Assembly: GCA_964612675.1 (NCBI GenBank)
Contig: CAZTDD010000197.1
Coordinates: 1 to 7,620 of the forward strand
Length of the DNA stretch: 7,620 bases
Direction of reading: 5' to 3'
From: CAZTDD01 sp964612675
GTDB taxonomy: Bacteria; Hinthialibacterota; Hinthialibacteria; Hinthialibacterales; JAKPRU01
Shown: positions 6,017-7,620 of the stretch, one piece after another
How the letters are laid out: each line of letters begins with the position of its first letter
Position numbering within the stretch: the first letter of the stretch is position 1
Made by a program: the position numbers and the translations under genes
The notes under the pieces: generated by a model
Told to the model about the DNA's origin: nothing
Databases searched by the model: none
The model's input: the letters and a program-made list of their open reading frames with translations, nothing else

Positions 6017-7441
6017 ATGCACGTCTGTTTCATTTTAGACGATATTATGCTCCAACATCAGCCCTTGGGGGTCTGTTATCTGTCTTCGATTCTCAAGGGG
6101 CACGGTCACCGCACATCGTCGATCAATGTGGATGCCGCTCCGGACTATGTGGAGCGCCTGAAACAGATGGGACCGGACCTACTGGCTTTCTCAACGACCA
6201 GTAGTCATGCAGACCGGTATCAGCAGGTGAACCGGGAGATTCGTGGTGAAATGCCGAGCGTATTTTCGTTGTTCGGAGGACCGCATCCGTCGTTTTTTCC
6301 CCAGATGATCGATGAAGATTGCGAGATCGACGCGATTTGTCGGGGTGAGGGGGAAATCGCGATTGCAGAACTCTGTGATCGCTTGGATCGGGGCGAGGAT
6401 ATCTCGAATATCCAGAGTCTGTACGTGCGAACCCCGGATGGTATTAAGAAGAACCCTCTTCGACCCGTTTTGACCCCCGAAGAGCTCAACGATTTACCTT
6501 TTCCCGACCGGGAAGTGGTACGAGGCTATCGAGGGTTTCATCATCAGACGGCATTTGTGACGGCGGGACGAGGTTGTCCTTTCGATTGTTCTTACTGTTT
6601 CAATCATATCTCCCGGGAGCTACAACCCGGAAAATGGGTCCGGCAGAGGAGCGTTGAAAGCGTGGTGGCGGAAATCCGGTGGCTGATAGAGAACTACGGA
6701 GTGATTTACGTCGCGTTCCAGGACGATACTTTTATTCTCAATCGGAAATGGCTTCGCGAGTTTGCCCCGGTGTACGCGAAGGAAATCGGGCTCCCATTCA
6801 TCTGCAACGTCCGGGCAGACCTGACAGACGAAGAACTGGGCGATCTGCTTGCCGAAGCGGGCTGTATCCGGGTTGCGACGGGGATCGAGAACGGCGACGA
6901 CGAGATCCGCCGCACGATCCTAGCGAAAAATGTTACATCCGATCAGTACCGAAATGCCTGCAGGATTTTTAACGATCGAGGAATCCGGGTTGTGGGTCAG
7001 AATATGATCGGCGTTCCGGGGGAGACGGTCGACACCGCGCTTTCGACAATCGAGTTGAACATCGACTGCGGGACCCACATCAGCATATTCTCGTTTTTCG
7101 CACCATTTCCCGGTACGAAGCTGGGAAAATTGGCCCGCGAGTATGGGTTTTCAGGGGATATGAGTGAAATTCCCCGCGAGTTCCAGGACGGACTCGCGCC
7201 GTCGCTGAGGCTGGAGCGACGGGAAATCATTGAGTTGATCGGATTATGTGCGCATCTCTTTGTGAGTTATCCTCGCATTTTCTACTTCTCGAAATCAATG
7301 CTTGGTTTCTTGCCCAACGATCGCCTGCGAGCTGGTTACTTGAGATTCATGCACCGGCTCAGCGGGTACCTGACCCGGAAGAAGGGTGGGCGGTTGCCGT
7401 CTCATTGGCATCAACCGAAGTTCATCGAGAGTTTGTGGTAG
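6017..7441 (+). CDS. B12-binding-domain radical SAM protein
   Basis: This 474-residue protein has the BchE-like class B architecture. An N-terminal cobalamin-binding-like domain (about 1-150) contains QPLGVCYLSSILKGHGH (15-31), FGGPHPSFFP (86-95) and the conserved CRGEGE (108-113). A radical SAM core (about 175-390) follows, with the cluster motif C187-PFD-C191-SY-C194, which binds a 4Fe-4S cluster and cleaves S-adenosylmethionine. FQDDTF (234-239), GIENGDDEIRRTI (289-301) and a GVPGE turn (332-336) are typical of the core. The N-domain has no DxHxxG motif, which is common in this class; such domains may bind cobalamin base-off. The C-terminal part (about 400-474) is helical and basic. Members methylate, cyclise or rearrange lipids, tetrapyrroles and natural products, and the substrate here is open. 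The Shine-Dalgarno is weak (GGGGT, 6003-6007). The gene diverges from the glycosyltransferase across 87 bases. The activity is oxygen-sensitive, suggesting low-oxygen conditions. Confidence 0.9.
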   Translation: MHVCFILDDIMLQHQPLGVCYLSSILKGHGHRTSSINVDAAPDYVERLKQMGPDLLAFSTTSSHADRYQQVNREIRGEMPSVFSLFGGPHPSFFPQMIDEDCEIDAICRGEGEIAIAELCDRLDRGEDISNIQSLYVRTPDGIKKNPLRPVLTPEELNDLPFPDREVVRGYRGFHHQTAFVTAGRGCPFDCSYCFNHISRELQPGKWVRQRSVESVVAEIRWLIENYGVIYVAFQDDTFILNRKWLREFAPVYAKEIGLPFICNVRADLTDEELGDLLAEAGCIRVATGIENGDDEIRRTILAKNVTSDQYRNACRIFNDRGIRVVGQNMIGVPGETVDTALSTIELNIDCGTHISIFSFFAPFPGTKLGKLAREYGFSGDMSEIPREFQDGLAPSLRLERREIIELIGLCAHLFVSYPRIFYFSKSMLGFLPNDRLRAGYLRFMHRLSGYLTRKKGGRLPSHWHQPKFIESLW

Positions 7442-7601
7442 TTACGGAAGGGGAGGGTGGGGGGATGTCATTGCATTGGATTCGCGTATTATGATTATCT
7501 TGTGTCTTCGCCAAAGACAGCAAATCAAGCAGAGGCAAAGGGGTTGGATGATGACAGGGGGCTGCCACATACAAAGGAACGTCAGCGGATAATGCAACGT
7601 G
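7442..7601. other. Downstream spacer with a small hairpin, no gene seen
   Basis: After the radical SAM stop no convincing coding frame follows. A 6-bp hairpin (TGTCTT 7503-7508, loop CGCCA, AAGACA 7514-7519) lies 61 bases past the stop but has no T-tract, so it is not a standard terminator. The stretch 7447-7464 is G-rich. Confidence 0.4.
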
Positions 7602-7620
7602 CCCTCACCCCGGCCCTCTC
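7602..7620. repeat. Start of a dispersed repeat cut by the window edge
   Basis: CCCTCACCCCGGCCCTCTC matches the opening of a repeat common in many bacterial genomes, usually CCCTCACCCC..CCCTCTCCC followed by an inverted GGGAGAGGG arm. Only the left arm is in view, so the palindrome itself cannot be confirmed from this window. Confidence 0.5.

Noticed and set aside
7487..7492. TATTAT as a promoter -10 downstream of the radical SAM gene
   Set aside because: The nearest TTG-type -35 is only about 10 bases away, no hexamer fits at 16-18 bases, and no gene follows in view.
1..7620. CRISPR array, tRNA, rRNA, transposase or phage genes
   Set aside because: No spaced direct repeats, cloverleaf-like segments, rRNA motifs or transposase/integrase/phage proteins were seen on either strand by eye.

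Overview
This 7.6 kb window has moderate to slightly high GC, compact bacterial gene spacing and good Shine-Dalgarno sites at some genes. I recognise six complete genes, all of bacterial families. Nothing in the window fixes the phylum. The mix (stand-alone Nfu domain, B12-binding radical SAM protein, GT39-like membrane glycosyltransferase, AspT-type transporter, dispersed palindromic repeats) suggests a free-living, probably anaerobic or facultative environmental bacterium; that is inference.

Layout. At the left edge, positions 1-144 may hold the tail of an upstream gene. The plus strand then carries an AspT/YidE-type membrane transporter with two central RCK_C domains (126-1724). A 323-base spacer follows, ending in a duplicated 16-base Shine-Dalgarno unit directly before a small NifU C-terminal-domain (Nfu) iron-sulfur protein (2048-2269). 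A strong hairpin terminator (2317-2349) separates Nfu from three minus-strand genes. In their own transcription order these are a large polytopic glycosyltransferase-like protein (5929-3971, TTG start), a rhomboid intramembrane serine protease (3901-3041) and a flavin-reductase/flavoredoxin-like protein (2935-2396). Divergent from the glycosyltransferase, across an 87-base promoter region, is a B12-binding-domain radical SAM protein (6017-7441). The last 179 bases hold no convincing gene and end in what looks like the start of another dispersed repeat.

Function. Three genes concern redox or metal chemistry (Nfu, flavin reductase, radical SAM) and three are membrane proteins (transporter, rhomboid, glycosyltransferase). 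The divergent glycosyltransferase/radical SAM pair could act on a common envelope glycan or lipid, but only position supports this. There is no phage, CRISPR, tRNA or rRNA signal.

Most notable is an 87-bp imperfect palindromic repeat (5088-5174) sitting in frame inside the glycosyltransferase gene. It adds 29 codons, and probably belongs to an insert of up to about 50 residues, at a loop between membrane helices. It belongs by sequence to the widespread GTCAT...GCGAAG...ATGAC type of dispersed bacterial repeat. Secondary points are the duplicated Shine-Dalgarno before nfu, a possible leaderless start for the rhomboid gene, and a repeat cut off by the right edge.
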